IMG/VR virus record: IMGVR_UViG_3300043446_003847
Span: 1 to 20,903 of that record
Source: a virus
DNA: 20,903 bases
Reading direction: 5' to 3' (one strand)
Program-made: the position numbers and the translations under genes
In this document: piece by piece, positions 1-7,154 of the stretch
Layout of the letters: every line of letters begins with the position of its first letter
How positions within the stretch are numbered: position 1 is the first letter of the stretch
The notes under the pieces: generated by a model
What the model was told of the DNA's origin: nothing
The model's database searches: none
What the model saw: the letters and a program-made list of their open reading frames with translations, nothing else

Positions 1-66
1 CCCCTTCCCATCCCGGATTTCTCGCGCGCAGGGTATGTGTTTTCCAGGTTCGGAGGATGACGACTG

Positions 67-513
67 ATGCCGATGCCACGAAGGGACTCCCGACCGACGC
101 AGTCCGCCGAGCTTGAGGCGGACATCGCCGCGCTTGAGGAGCTCGCCGCGAACGCCGAGTCGGACAAGGCTTACAGCCCGGCCGTGACCGCGCGCTCGCG
201 ATTGCCGAGCCTGCGCGCCGAGCTGCACCGACTGCGCGACCTCGAGGTGCTCGTCGCGACCTCGGACCCGCTGGAGCGGATCCGGCGGACGCGAGCGATC
301 GCGGAGCGCGAGGGATCGTGGCAGGCCGTCGCTCGCCTTGCCTCGGTTGAGGCCGACCTCGAGGTGCGCCTCGCGGAGGCCCGTGCTGCCGAGGAGGCCG
401 CGAAGCTATCGAACCTTTCGACCGATGACTTGCTGGAATACATCACCGCCGCAATCGACCAGGTGCCCGCGAACTTGCGGGCCGAGCTGCTCGACCGGCT
501 CATGCCCGCGTGA
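67..513 (+). CDS. terminase small subunit-like protein
   Basis: The 148-residue product directly precedes the large terminase, the usual position of the small subunit, which recognises phage DNA and loads it onto the packaging motor. It is predicted to be almost entirely helical. Residues about 14-30 and 45-60 are rich in Leu, Ala and Glu and could form a coiled coil. A central segment around residues 68-95 (DPLERIRR, then AEREGSWQAVARLA) resembles a segment I know from TerS-like phage proteins. No clear helix-turn-helix is visible, so the assignment rests mainly on position. The ATG at 67 has GGAGGA at 52-57. The stop overlaps the GTG start of terL in a GTGA, so the two should be translationally coupled. 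It could alternatively be an unrelated packaging accessory protein. Confidence 0.6.
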   Translation: MPMPRRDSRPTQSAELEADIAALEELAANAESDKAYSPAVTARSRLPSLRAELHRLRDLEVLVATSDPLERIRRTRAIAEREGSWQAVARLASVEADLEVRLAEARAAEEAAKLSNLSTDDLLEYITAAIDQVPANLRAELLDRLMPA

Positions 514-1991
514 AGAAGCACCGGGCCGGCGACAATCCGGCGCGAGGACAGGACGCTTTCCGCCTGCTCGCGCGTGCTACCGAGCAGCTACGGCGTCGGA
601 CGCAATCGGACCGCTTGTCCGCGATGGACTGGACTCGCCCACAATGGGCGTTCCTCAACGACCCGTCGCGCTTCAAGCTGCTTCGGACCGGCAACCAACT
701 AGGCAAGAGCACGGTCGGGCTTGCCGAATGTGTGATGCACGCGCTCGGCACGCACCCGCACCAGCGGATCAAGCCTCCGATCGAGGTCTGGATCATTTTC
801 GAGTCGCGGCATCAATCGCTGCCGTTGCAGGAGAAGCTGTGGAGGCTGCTGCCGAAAGAGCAGTTGGCGGACGGCCAGCGACCCTATGATCCCATTACCG
901 GCTTCGGGCACCACGAGCCGCTGATTGAGTTCGCCAACGGATCGCGGATCCGAATGAAAACGAACAACCAGGACGGCATCGGCCTAGCCGGCGGCAGCCC
1001 GCACCATATCCTCTTGGACGAGCCACCGAAGCCGCGCGTCCTCGCCGAATGTTTCATGCGGCTTCGCTCGACAGGCGGGACGTTGTCGCTGACTCTGACG
1101 CCGATCAACCGCGACTGCACCGTGCTACGCGAGGAGGTCGACGCAGGCAAGATCGCCGACTTGCATTTCCCGTTCACGGCAGACAACCTGATTCAAGTCC
1201 GTTCCGGGCGACCGCTGACCGACGACGCCGGGATCGTGAAGGACGAGGCGTGGGTTATCGCTCAACGTGCGCTTGCGATGCCGCACGAAGCACCGATCGT
1301 GAACGACGGCGAATGGGACGGCCGCGCCGTCGCTCGCCTGTTTGATGCCTTCCGTGCCGACACAATGGTCGTGGACCATTTGCCGGCCCGCGAGCTCGTC
1401 CTCTGCTTCGGCGTAGACCACGGCACCCAGCGAGGCAACAACGCCGCCGTCCTCGTGGCCGTTGACAAGTCGCGCATCCTCGACGGCTACCCGACGGTCT
1501 ACGTGATGGACGAGGCATGGTCAGACGGGATGACGACGTCGGAGGCCGACGCCGACGCGGCGCTGGGGATGCTGCGCCGCCACGGTCTGACGTGGTCGGA
1601 CATCGACCACGCTTACGGCGACATTCCCGCTGGCGTGCGCGGGTCCGCCGGCCGCAAGGGCAACTATGACCTCATGGACGCGATCGCGCGAAAGACCTCG
1701 GCGCGCGGGCGCCGCAACCTCAAACCGCAGATCCAGATCGCGAAACGCGGCGAGAACGCGGGCGCACAGTCAATCCAGCGTGGCGAGGGCTGGCTCCATC
1801 GGCGCATGGTCGCCGATGCTTTCCGCGTGCATCGTCGGTGCGAGCGGGTGATTGAGGCGATCGAGAAGTACGACGGCCGGCAGGACAGCGAGCACAAGCA
1901 CATCATTGATGCCGTCCGCTACTCGCTCTATGAGTGGATCATCAAGGGCGGTCCGCGCCAGCCCAGCGGCACTCGACTCCGGATCGGTTAG
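510..1991 (+). CDS. terL: terminase large subunit (TerL)
   Basis: This is the ATPase-nuclease that drives DNA into the prohead and cuts it. The 493-residue protein has a Walker A motif GNQLGKST at 61-68, a Walker B motif HHILLDEP at 165-172 with the catalytic Glu at 171, and a coupling motif SLTLTPIN at 193-200. The C-terminal half looks like the RNase H-fold nuclease, with Asp303 (FGVDHG), Asp371 (YGDIPAG) and Asp467 (IIDAVRY) as the likely metal-binding triad. Length is normal for the family. The GTG at 510 overlaps the previous stop and has no strong Shine-Dalgarno, so coupling is likely. An ATG at codon 39 would remove only an unconserved basic N-terminus. The TAG stop at 1989-1991 is followed within two bases by a promoter-like element. 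Confidence 0.95.
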   Translation: MKKHRAGDNPARGQDAFRLLARATEQLRRRTQSDRLSAMDWTRPQWAFLNDPSRFKLLRTGNQLGKSTVGLAECVMHALGTHPHQRIKPPIEVWIIFESRHQSLPLQEKLWRLLPKEQLADGQRPYDPITGFGHHEPLIEFANGSRIRMKTNNQDGIGLAGGSPHHILLDEPPKPRVLAECFMRLRSTGGTLSLTLTPINRDCTVLREEVDAGKIADLHFPFTADNLIQVRSGRPLTDDAGIVKDEAWVIAQRALAMPHEAPIVNDGEWDGRAVARLFDAFRADTMVVDHLPARELVLCFGVDHGTQRGNNAAVLVAVDKSRILDGYPTVYVMDEAWSDGMTTSEADADAALGMLRRHGLTWSDIDHAYGDIPAGVRGSAGRKGNYDLMDAIARKTSARGRRNLKPQIQIAKRGENAGAQSIQRGEGWLHRRMVADAFRVHRRCERVIEAIEKYDGRQDSEHKHIIDAVRYSLYEWIIKGGPRQPSGTRLRIG

Positions 1992-2009
1992 GCGGTATCT
2001 TGTCGAGTA
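1992..2009 (+). promoter_or_regulatory. promoter-like cassette, copy 1, upstream of portal
   Basis: GCGGTATCTTGTC lies directly after the terL stop and differs by one base from the element at three other gene junctions. If TATCTT (1996-2001) is a -10 box, transcription eight bases downstream would begin on the A of the portal ATG (2009). No ribosome binding site lies between the element and the ATG. A -35-like TCGACT with 17-base spacing is present but is not conserved in the other copies. Confidence 0.6.
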
Positions 2010-3457
2010 TGAGCACCCAGCCGTCTGGCCTCGATATGCCGCCTGTCCCGCGCGACCCCTGGGAGGCTCGTCGTTGGACCGAGTCGCGCCGTCGGTGGCG
2101 GATGCTGACGGGCGAATGGTCGGCCGACCTGCAAGAGCGGATCAGGCGCGACCTCGGCAGCGTAAGGTCCGAGGCGATCGGCATCCCCGACCTTTCGAGC
2201 AACGTCCTGCTATCCGTTTCCCGGCAACTTTCGATCCTGCACGACGAGGAGCCGAAGGTCCACCACCTCGATTCCGACGCCGCCGAGCGCGTCTTCGACG
2301 CCATGTGTGACGCGGGCTGGGTGCCGGCCATGCAGACCTTTGTCGCTGACCTCGTCGCGCTCCGTGATGCTCCCATGCGGATCGACGTCGGCGGCGACCC
2401 GTCGAAGCCCGTGCTTCGGTTTCGCCCCATCCGACCCGACCTGTGCCTCGCTTGGTCGAAGGCCGTCGCGCCCGACGTCGCGGTCGGCATCCGTGAGGCG
2501 CGCAAGGGTCGAGACGGTCGATGGTACTGGGAAGTCCTCGACGTCAGCGACCCAGCGAACCCGCGCTACATCGCGGAGGACGCCGACGGCAACGACGTAT
2601 CGACGCTCGTCCTTGGCGGCACTTTCTCGGGTGACGCCTACCCGTACCGCGACGAAAACGGCGATCCGTTCCTCCCTGTGTGGCTGTACCACGCCGCCAA
2701 GCGCCCCTACCTGTGGGACTACGCCAGCGGCATGGAGGTGGTCGAGGGCACCATCCAGGCCGGCGTGGCAATGTCTTTCTGGATGCACACGCTCCGGTCG
2801 GCCTCGTGGCCGCAGCGGTACATGCTTGGCGCGGAGCCTGACGGCGCGGACTACGCGGACGAGAACGGCGACGGTCGTGGACGGCGCGACATTGTCGCGG
2901 ACCCGGCGGCCGTCCTCATCCTGCACCCGATGGACAGCACCCAGGGCGGCGCGCAGATCGGCCAGTGGGAAACCGCCGCCGACGTGGCCGCCACGCTCGA
3001 CGCCGTGATCCGCTACGAGCAGCGCGTTGCGACCTTCGCCGGGATCTCGGCGTCGGACTTCCTTCGCCAGTCGGGTGACGCCCGCTCCGGATACGCGCTG
3101 TCCATCAGCCAGTCCGGCAAGCGTCAGGCCGCGCGCAAACTGGAGCCCACCGTCAAGGAAGGCGACGAGCACGTCGTCGCGATCTGCGCCAAGCTGCTCA
3201 ACCTCTGGAGCAAGCGCGACGGCGGCGCTGGTCTGCGTCTTCCCGAAGACGGCTACGAGGTGGAATACACCTCGCTCCAGCTCACGCCAGAGGAGATCGC
3301 GGCCAAGCGCGAGTCGGTGATCGCGCTGCTCGATCGCGGGCTGATCACGCCCGCCGAGGCGCGCGCCGAGCTGTGCGGCGAGACGGTCGAGGAGGCCGCG
3401 CGGATGCTGGCCGCGAACGCCGATCCGCCCGCCGCGCCCGACACGATGAACGCATGA
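2009..3457 (+). CDS. portal protein
   Basis: The protein (482 residues from the chosen start) would form the dodecameric ring at the capsid vertex through which DNA enters and leaves and to which terminase docks. It has the position, size and composition of a portal: a helical N-terminus (DPWEARRWTESRRRW), a mixed central region, a long helix around WETAADVAATLDAVIRYEQR, then an Ile/Ser/Gln stretch typical of portal stem-crown regions. The C-terminus contains TPEEIAAKRESVIALLDRGL, a helix pair common in portals. The frame is open upstream to an ATG at 1934 inside terL, but those 25 residues look like out-of-frame terL sequence. I therefore start at the ATG at 2009, just after the promoter-like element. 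No Shine-Dalgarno precedes it. Scaffold follows after 12 bases. Confidence 0.85.
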   Translation: MSTQPSGLDMPPVPRDPWEARRWTESRRRWRMLTGEWSADLQERIRRDLGSVRSEAIGIPDLSSNVLLSVSRQLSILHDEEPKVHHLDSDAAERVFDAMCDAGWVPAMQTFVADLVALRDAPMRIDVGGDPSKPVLRFRPIRPDLCLAWSKAVAPDVAVGIREARKGRDGRWYWEVLDVSDPANPRYIAEDADGNDVSTLVLGGTFSGDAYPYRDENGDPFLPVWLYHAAKRPYLWDYASGMEVVEGTIQAGVAMSFWMHTLRSASWPQRYMLGAEPDGADYADENGDGRGRRDIVADPAAVLILHPMDSTQGGAQIGQWETAADVAATLDAVIRYEQRVATFAGISASDFLRQSGDARSGYALSISQSGKRQAARKLEPTVKEGDEHVVAICAKLLNLWSKRDGGAGLRLPEDGYEVEYTSLQLTPEEIAAKRESVIALLDRGLITPAEARAELCGETVEEAARMLAANADPPAAPDTMNA

Positions 3458-3469
3458 TCGGAGGACACG

Positions 3470-4078
3470 TTGAGCGACACCACGGAGCCGGCCGTCGCGC
3501 CGGTCGAGACGCCGCCGCCCGCCACGCCCGCGACGACCGCCGCACCGGCTGACGACGGCAAGGGCCCGGTTCCCTATTCGCGCTTCGACGAGGTCCGACG
3601 CGAGCGCGACGACTGGCGCACCCGCGCCGAGTCCGCAAGCAAGGTTGAGGCCGACCTCGTGGCCGCGCGCGAATCATTCGCCAAACTGCAAGCCGAGCTC
3701 GATGCCGAGCGCTCGGCCCGCGCCGACGACCGAGCTTTCGCCGCCGTCGGGCTGCTTGATTCCGACGCCCAGGACGTCGCTCGCCTGCTCTACGGCAAGG
3801 TCTCCGAGAAGCCCGAGGGAGGCCTTGCGGCGTGGCTTGCTGCCGCGACCGAGAAGCCCGACGCCGCCCCGATGCCGCTGCGCCCCTACCTGTCGCAGCC
3901 CGCGAAGCCCCCGAAGCCCGCGCCGATGGATACTTCGGATCCGACCGGCGCCGCTCGCGTGGTGACCGGCGACGTCACGGCCGAGCAGCTCCGCGCCGCT
4001 CGAGAGGTCGGTCGCACCACCGGCGACTGGTCGCAGTTCGACCGGCTGAAAAGCGCGACGGTCGGCCGGCGTCGGTGA
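3470..4078 (+). CDS. capsid scaffolding protein
   Basis: The 202-residue protein sits between portal and major capsid, where scaffolds are found. Scaffolds template prohead assembly and then leave. The N-terminus (about 1-32) is a Pro/Ala/Thr-rich disordered tail. Residues about 38-85 form a charged predicted coiled coil (EVRRERDDWRTRAESASK and onward). The C-terminus is basic and helical, ending KSATVGRRR, which suits the capsid-binding end of a scaffold. The start is TTG at 3470, supported by GGAGGA at 3460-3465 with short spacing; no ATG or GTG lies nearby in frame. No serine protease motif is visible, so a protease-scaffold fusion is unlikely. Confidence 0.75.
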   Translation: MSDTTEPAVAPVETPPPATPATTAAPADDGKGPVPYSRFDEVRRERDDWRTRAESASKVEADLVAARESFAKLQAELDAERSARADDRAFAAVGLLDSDAQDVARLLYGKVSEKPEGGLAAWLAAATEKPDAAPMPLRPYLSQPAKPPKPAPMDTSDPTGAARVVTGDVTAEQLRAAREVGRTTGDWSQFDRLKSATVGRRR

Positions 4079-4080
4079 GA

Positions 4081-4104
4081 CCGGTATCCGGTCGGTGGAG
4101 CTAC
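4081..4104 (+). promoter_or_regulatory. promoter-like cassette, copy 2, upstream of major capsid
   Basis: CCGGTATCCGGTC follows the scaffold stop by two bases and differs by one base (G for T in the last -10 position) from the consensus element. It is followed by GGTGGAGCTAC, an apparent ribosome binding site with no start codon next to it. The eight bases GGAGCTAC recur at 4186-4193, where they serve the capsid ATG at 4195. Predicted transcription from about 4097 gives a leader of about 98 bases. Confidence 0.5.
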
Positions 4105-4194
4105 GGACTCGGCCACGGGCACGCGCCCCGATACCACCGCGACAGGCCCCATCGTCCGCGAGCCTAGCCGCTTGCAACAAACAATGGAGCTACA
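4105..4194 (+). promoter_or_regulatory. leader region of the major capsid gene
   Basis: This gap has no convincing open reading frame. It ends in an A-rich, probably unstructured stretch (TTGCAACAAACAATGGAGC) carrying GGAG at 4186-4189, five bases before the capsid ATG. It contains GATACC at 4130-4135, complementary to GGTATC at 4083-4088, and a small GGGC-ACGC-GCCC hairpin. An out-of-frame ATG at 4184 overlaps the ribosome binding site. A structured leader before the most abundant virion protein is plausible but unproven. Confidence 0.35.
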
Positions 4195-5118
4195 ATGGCG
4201 AACGAGACCACCTACTCCGCTCTCGCGGACTCCCGCGCTACCGAGATCCTCATCGGCACCTGGGAGCAGCTGCTCGCCGAGCGCGGGCCCCTGCCCTCGC
4301 ATCCCGCGATTCTCAAGGCCCCCGACGTCGCTGGCCTCGGTTCCAGCAAGGTCCGTGTCAGCGCCGCGGCGCTCGACGGCTACACGCTGCTTTCGTCCAC
4401 CTCGGACGGCTCGGCCGTCTCGAACACCACGCTCGTGGACGAGAAGTACGAGGTCACGGTCGCCCGGTACTCGAAGACCTACGCGCCGACCGACCTCGCG
4501 CTCCTGACCGATCCGGGCAAGGGCCTCAACTTCGAGCGTTTCGCGACGGACGCGTTCATTTCCGCGCAGCAGACGCTGGTCAACCTCGTCGCGGCCCTCT
4601 CGACCGGGTTCTCCTCGTCGGTCGGCACGTCGGGCAGCAACCTGACGCTGGCGCAGTTCCTTGAGGCGAAGGCCACGCTGGAGATCGCGAACGCCGCCGA
4701 CAGCGGTTTGATCGCGATCCTGCACCCGCGCCAGTGGAACGACCTCATCCAGGACGCCGCGCTGACCATCAGCGCCGGTGCCGCGCAGTACGACCCGGCG
4801 AACGCCGCCGTGACCAAGATCACGGGCGGTTCGTTCAAGGGCACGTTCCACGGCGTCGACGTCTACGTGTCCAGCCGCGTCCCGACGGCGAACAGCGCCG
4901 CCGACCGCGCCGGCATGATGCTCGGCCGCAACGCGATCGTCTACGCCGAGGGCTCGGCTCCCGTGCTCGACCCCGCGAACCAGATGGCGATCGGTCCCGT
5001 GCTGTTCGAGCGCAGCCGCAACGCGCAGTCGGGCCTCTGGAACTGGACGACCCACTACTACGTGGGTGTCGCCGAGATGTTCGACGCGGCCGGCGTCGGC
5101 ATCGTCACCGACGCCTGA
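4195..5118 (+). CDS. major capsid protein (HK97-type, inferred)
   Basis: The 307-residue protein builds the icosahedral shell. Evidence is its place after the scaffold and its family-like sequence. The N-terminal region (about 20-110) has alternating Val/Thr/Ser strands. A long helix (about 118-140, FERFATDAFISAQQTLVNL) resembles the HK97 spine helix. LIAILHPRQWNDL (about 173-185) resembles the conserved segment preceding the A domain. The C-terminal strands include GVDVYVSSRVP and WNWTTHYYVGVAEM. There is no long N-terminal delta domain, in agreement with the separate scaffold. The ATG at 4195 has GGAG five bases upstream. A strong GC-rich hairpin follows the stop. Confidence 0.85.
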   Translation: MANETTYSALADSRATEILIGTWEQLLAERGPLPSHPAILKAPDVAGLGSSKVRVSAAALDGYTLLSSTSDGSAVSNTTLVDEKYEVTVARYSKTYAPTDLALLTDPGKGLNFERFATDAFISAQQTLVNLVAALSTGFSSSVGTSGSNLTLAQFLEAKATLEIANAADSGLIAILHPRQWNDLIQDAALTISAGAAQYDPANAAVTKITGGSFKGTFHGVDVYVSSRVPTANSAADRAGMMLGRNAIVYAEGSAPVLDPANQMAIGPVLFERSRNAQSGLWNWTTHYYVGVAEMFDAAGVGIVTDA

Positions 5119-5126
5119 TTCACCAC

Positions 5127-5151
5127 GGGGGCCCTCCGAGCGAGGGCCCCC
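5127..5151 (+). terminator. GC-rich hairpin after the major capsid gene
   Basis: A perfect 10-bp stem, GGGGGCCCTC and GAGGGCCCCC, closes a 5-base loop (CGAGC) eight bases after the capsid stop. No T-run follows, so it may attenuate read-through or protect the capsid mRNA 3' end rather than terminate fully. A second small hairpin (GGGG-GGCT-CCCC, 5176-5187) followed by TTT lies just before the next ribosome binding site. Confidence 0.6.
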
Positions 5152-5204
5152 ACGTCCTCCGGGTGGATCGTCGCCGGGGGGCTCCCCTTTGAGGAGGACA
5201 GTCA

Positions 5205-5909
5205 ATGCCAGTCAAGCCGAAGGCCGAGAAGCTCGCAGATCCGACTAGCGCGATCGCGCCCGTCTCGACCCCCGACGCCGAGCTTGTGGACCTCGGTGGC
5301 GACGTTCACCATGCGGTGGACGTCTTTCCGAAGCTGGACCCGACCCCGCCGTTTCTGCTTGCGTACCATCCCCAGCGGTGGGCCGTGGTCGAAGGCTACT
5401 GCGTCCCGGCGCTTGCAACCGTCGTCGTGGAACCTGGCGTCAACAACGTCGAGAATCTGACCCGCAACGGCCGCACCTCGCCCGACTGGACCGCTGCGGC
5501 CAAGCTGCACACGACCAAGGGCGCGACGATCATCCCGCACGCCAAGGGCCCCGGTGGCCGGTCGTACATGCAGCGGGTCCAGGTGCGACACGGGCATCAC
5601 CACATGCCGGTGTTCGCGACCGCGCACCGTGGCTCCGACGAGGTCACCGTCAACGGCAAGGGCTACTCCGAATGGCTTGAAAGCCTGTTCGATGACGGCA
5701 CGCTTGCGCCGCCGCCGCCCTACGTGCTTCGGAATCTCCGGGCCAAGTACGAGCAGGAGCGGGCCACGTATGCCGACCGGGCCTACAACCAGCCTTCGGC
5801 GCTCCCGTTCGTCAAGAAGGCCGAGGCCGCTCTCGCCGCAATCGACAAGGTGATCGCCAAGTTCGGCGGCGGCGAGGCCGTGGCCGGCGAATCGGTCGGG
5901 CTCGACTAA
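5205..5909 (+). CDS. unrecognised protein between capsid and connector genes
   Basis: I do not recognise the 234-residue product. It starts at an ATG at 5205 with a strong GAGGAGGA seven bases upstream, so it is probably well expressed. Its N-terminus (1-30) is charged and Pro-rich. The middle contains several hydrophobic strands (FLLAYHPQRWAVVEG, ATVVVEPGVNNV) and a His-rich patch (RHGHHHMPVF, about 128-137). The C-terminal third is helical with a run of prolines (APPPPYVLRNLRAKYEQERA). Position suggests a head-associated structural or assembly protein. Neither a decoration protein nor a head-completion factor can be shown. It ends in a TAATG overlap with the next gene. Confidence 0.6.
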   Translation: MPVKPKAEKLADPTSAIAPVSTPDAELVDLGGDVHHAVDVFPKLDPTPPFLLAYHPQRWAVVEGYCVPALATVVVEPGVNNVENLTRNGRTSPDWTAAAKLHTTKGATIIPHAKGPGGRSYMQRVQVRHGHHHMPVFATAHRGSDEVTVNGKGYSEWLESLFDDGTLAPPPPYVLRNLRAKYEQERATYADRAYNQPSALPFVKKAEAALAAIDKVIAKFGGGEAVAGESVGLD

Positions 5910-6670
5910 TGGCAAGCGATCGCGTTTCAACGCAAGTCTCCGTGCGTTTCGCGCTCCCGTACATCGTGGAGCGCGGAGCCACGACGAGACTCGTGTTGGC
6001 CGGCGCGATGCTTGACAATGGTCAGTCTCCGTTCACGTCGTGCAAGGTGTCCGTCTACGACCCATCCGGAAACGCGATTGTCTCCGAGGCATCGGCCACC
6101 TTCACGCAGGGCGTGACGTTCAGCGCCGGCTACGACTGGACGCCCGCCGCGACCCTCGCGCTCGGCGGCGGGTACACGGTCGAATGGAAGGCGATCGTGA
6201 CCGGCGGCGAGTACGCCACGTACCGCAACGACGCGATGGTCGTCCGCCGCTCTATGGGCTGCCCGATTGCGTCGGCCGACCTTTACTCGGTGATGTCGTC
6301 GCTCAATCCTTCCGGCCCGAAGCCGATCCACGGGCTTTCGACGCTGGACGTTTACGTGTCCGAAGCGTGGACCCGCATCCAGCGCCGACTCATCGAGCAG
6401 GGCAACCGGCCAAACCTGATTCTGTCGCCGTCCGCGCTTCACGACGCGGCCGTGCTGCTGTCGCTTGCGCTCGTGTTCGAGGACTTTTCCACGCGACTCA
6501 ATGCGGCTTACATGGAGCAGGCCCGCATGTACCGCGAGCAGTACGAGACGGCGTGGAATCGCCTGTCGTTCTCCTATGCCGACCTTGACGGCACCACCGC
6601 AAGCCCGAACCGCCGCCGAGGCGCGACTAGCGCGGTGTTCCTCGGCACCTCGCGCTGGCCGACCGGATGA
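5909..6670 (+). CDS. head-tail connector/adaptor-like protein with N-terminal beta domain
   Basis: The 253-residue protein looks bipartite. Residues about 10-112 form a strand-rich domain (TRLVLAGAMLDN, CKVSVYDPSGNAI, GGYTVEWKAIVTGG) with an immunoglobulin-like pattern. Residues about 118-253 are helical and include LYSVMSSLNP, the amphipathic VYVSEAWTRIQRRLIEQG, and a distal YMEQARMYREQYETAWNRL followed by a basic Arg-rich tail and a hydrophobic end. That C-terminal pattern is typical of phage head-tail adaptors that sit under the portal. The gene order fits: it follows the capsid genes and precedes the tail terminator-like gene. The ATG overlaps the preceding stop (TAATG), and the stop overlaps the next ATG (ATGA). 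Function is inferred from position and secondary-structure pattern. Confidence 0.55.
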   Translation: MASDRVSTQVSVRFALPYIVERGATTRLVLAGAMLDNGQSPFTSCKVSVYDPSGNAIVSEASATFTQGVTFSAGYDWTPAATLALGGGYTVEWKAIVTGGEYATYRNDAMVVRRSMGCPIASADLYSVMSSLNPSGPKPIHGLSTLDVYVSEAWTRIQRRLIEQGNRPNLILSPSALHDAAVLLSLALVFEDFSTRLNAAYMEQARMYREQYETAWNRLSFSYADLDGTTASPNRRRGATSAVFLGTSRWPTG

Positions 6671-7125
6671 TCTCCGATATTCGGTTTGCCGTCTCCGACG
6701 CGATCGCGACCGCGTTTACGATCCGCGAGTCGCCCTGGATTTCCGACGGCCCGTTTCGCGATCCGTCGGTGTCGCAGAACGGAGCCTTCGCGGTGACGGT
6801 GCCGCGTACCGACGTGGTCGAGAATCGCCGAGCACGGGCAAACGGCGACGGCATCGTGTGCAAGTCCTCTATCCGCGTTCGCGTGCTGCTGCTGATGCGC
6901 GGTGACGCTGCGGTCGAGGACTACGTCACGGCGCTAGATTTTGCGGCGGCGCTCGCCGGCGTCGTTGGGGCGGTCAAGTCGGACGCGGTGGACCACAGCC
7001 AGCTCGCCCTACAGTCGCTGACCTACGACCCGATCGGCGACGACACGGCAATCCTCGTGACCGGCGAATGGACCGTAATGCATCAGCTGTTCGTCTATCC
7101 GCACGATTACACGCCGCCCGAATAG
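6667..7125 (+). CDS. tail terminator-like / head-tail joining protein
   Basis: The 152-residue protein immediately precedes the tail tube gene, the standard place of the tail terminator that caps the tube and joins tail to head. It begins with a short helix (MISDIRFAVSDAIAT). It continues with strands such as FAVTVPRTDVVEN and IRVRVLLLMRG, then a central helix (AVEDYVTALDFAAALAGVV), and ends in strands (ILVTGEWTVMHQLFVYP). That alpha-beta order matches the terminator/neck fold. It is coupled to the previous gene through ATGA. The TAG stop is followed after two bases by the promoter-like cassette that starts the tail tube unit. No catalytic motif is visible. Confidence 0.55.
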   Translation: MISDIRFAVSDAIATAFTIRESPWISDGPFRDPSVSQNGAFAVTVPRTDVVENRRARANGDGIVCKSSIRVRVLLLMRGDAAVEDYVTALDFAAALAGVVGAVKSDAVDHSQLALQSLTYDPIGDDTAILVTGEWTVMHQLFVYPHDYTPPE

Positions 7126-7148
7126 GCGGTATCCTGTCCGCATAGAGG
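7126..7148 (+). promoter_or_regulatory. promoter-like cassette, copy 3, upstream of tail tube
   Basis: GCGGTATCCTGTC lies directly after the preceding stop, then two free bases, CAT, one base and GAGG (7145-7148), with the ATG at 7155. TATCCT (7130-7135) fits a TANNNT -10 box. The conserved C-A at 7141-7142 would be the -1/+1 step, leaving a leader of about 13 bases that is mostly ribosome binding site. TTACAC (7107-7112) has 17-base spacing but is not conserved in other copies. Confidence 0.7.
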
Positions 7149-7154
7149 TTCCCC

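Noticed and set aside
32-44. GGTATGTGT upstream of the first gene as a further promoter cassette
   Set aside because: Only 6 of 11 positions match and the -10 pattern TANNNT is not kept; the spacing to GGAGG is different.
1934-2008. Upstream extension of the portal frame to an ATG inside terL
   Set aside because: It adds 25 residues that look like out-of-frame terL sequence, has no ribosome binding site, and would place the promoter-like element inside the gene.
2210-3172. Long open frame on the minus strand opposite portal
   Set aside because: It is a shadow typical of GC-rich coding DNA: Arg/Val/Gly-rich low-complexity product, no ribosome binding site, wholly antisense to a clear gene.
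3886-5205. 439-codon minus-strand frame opposite scaffold and capsid
   Set aside because: The composition (repeated Arg, Gly, Val, Asp) and full overlap with the recognised capsid gene mark it as an antisense artefact.
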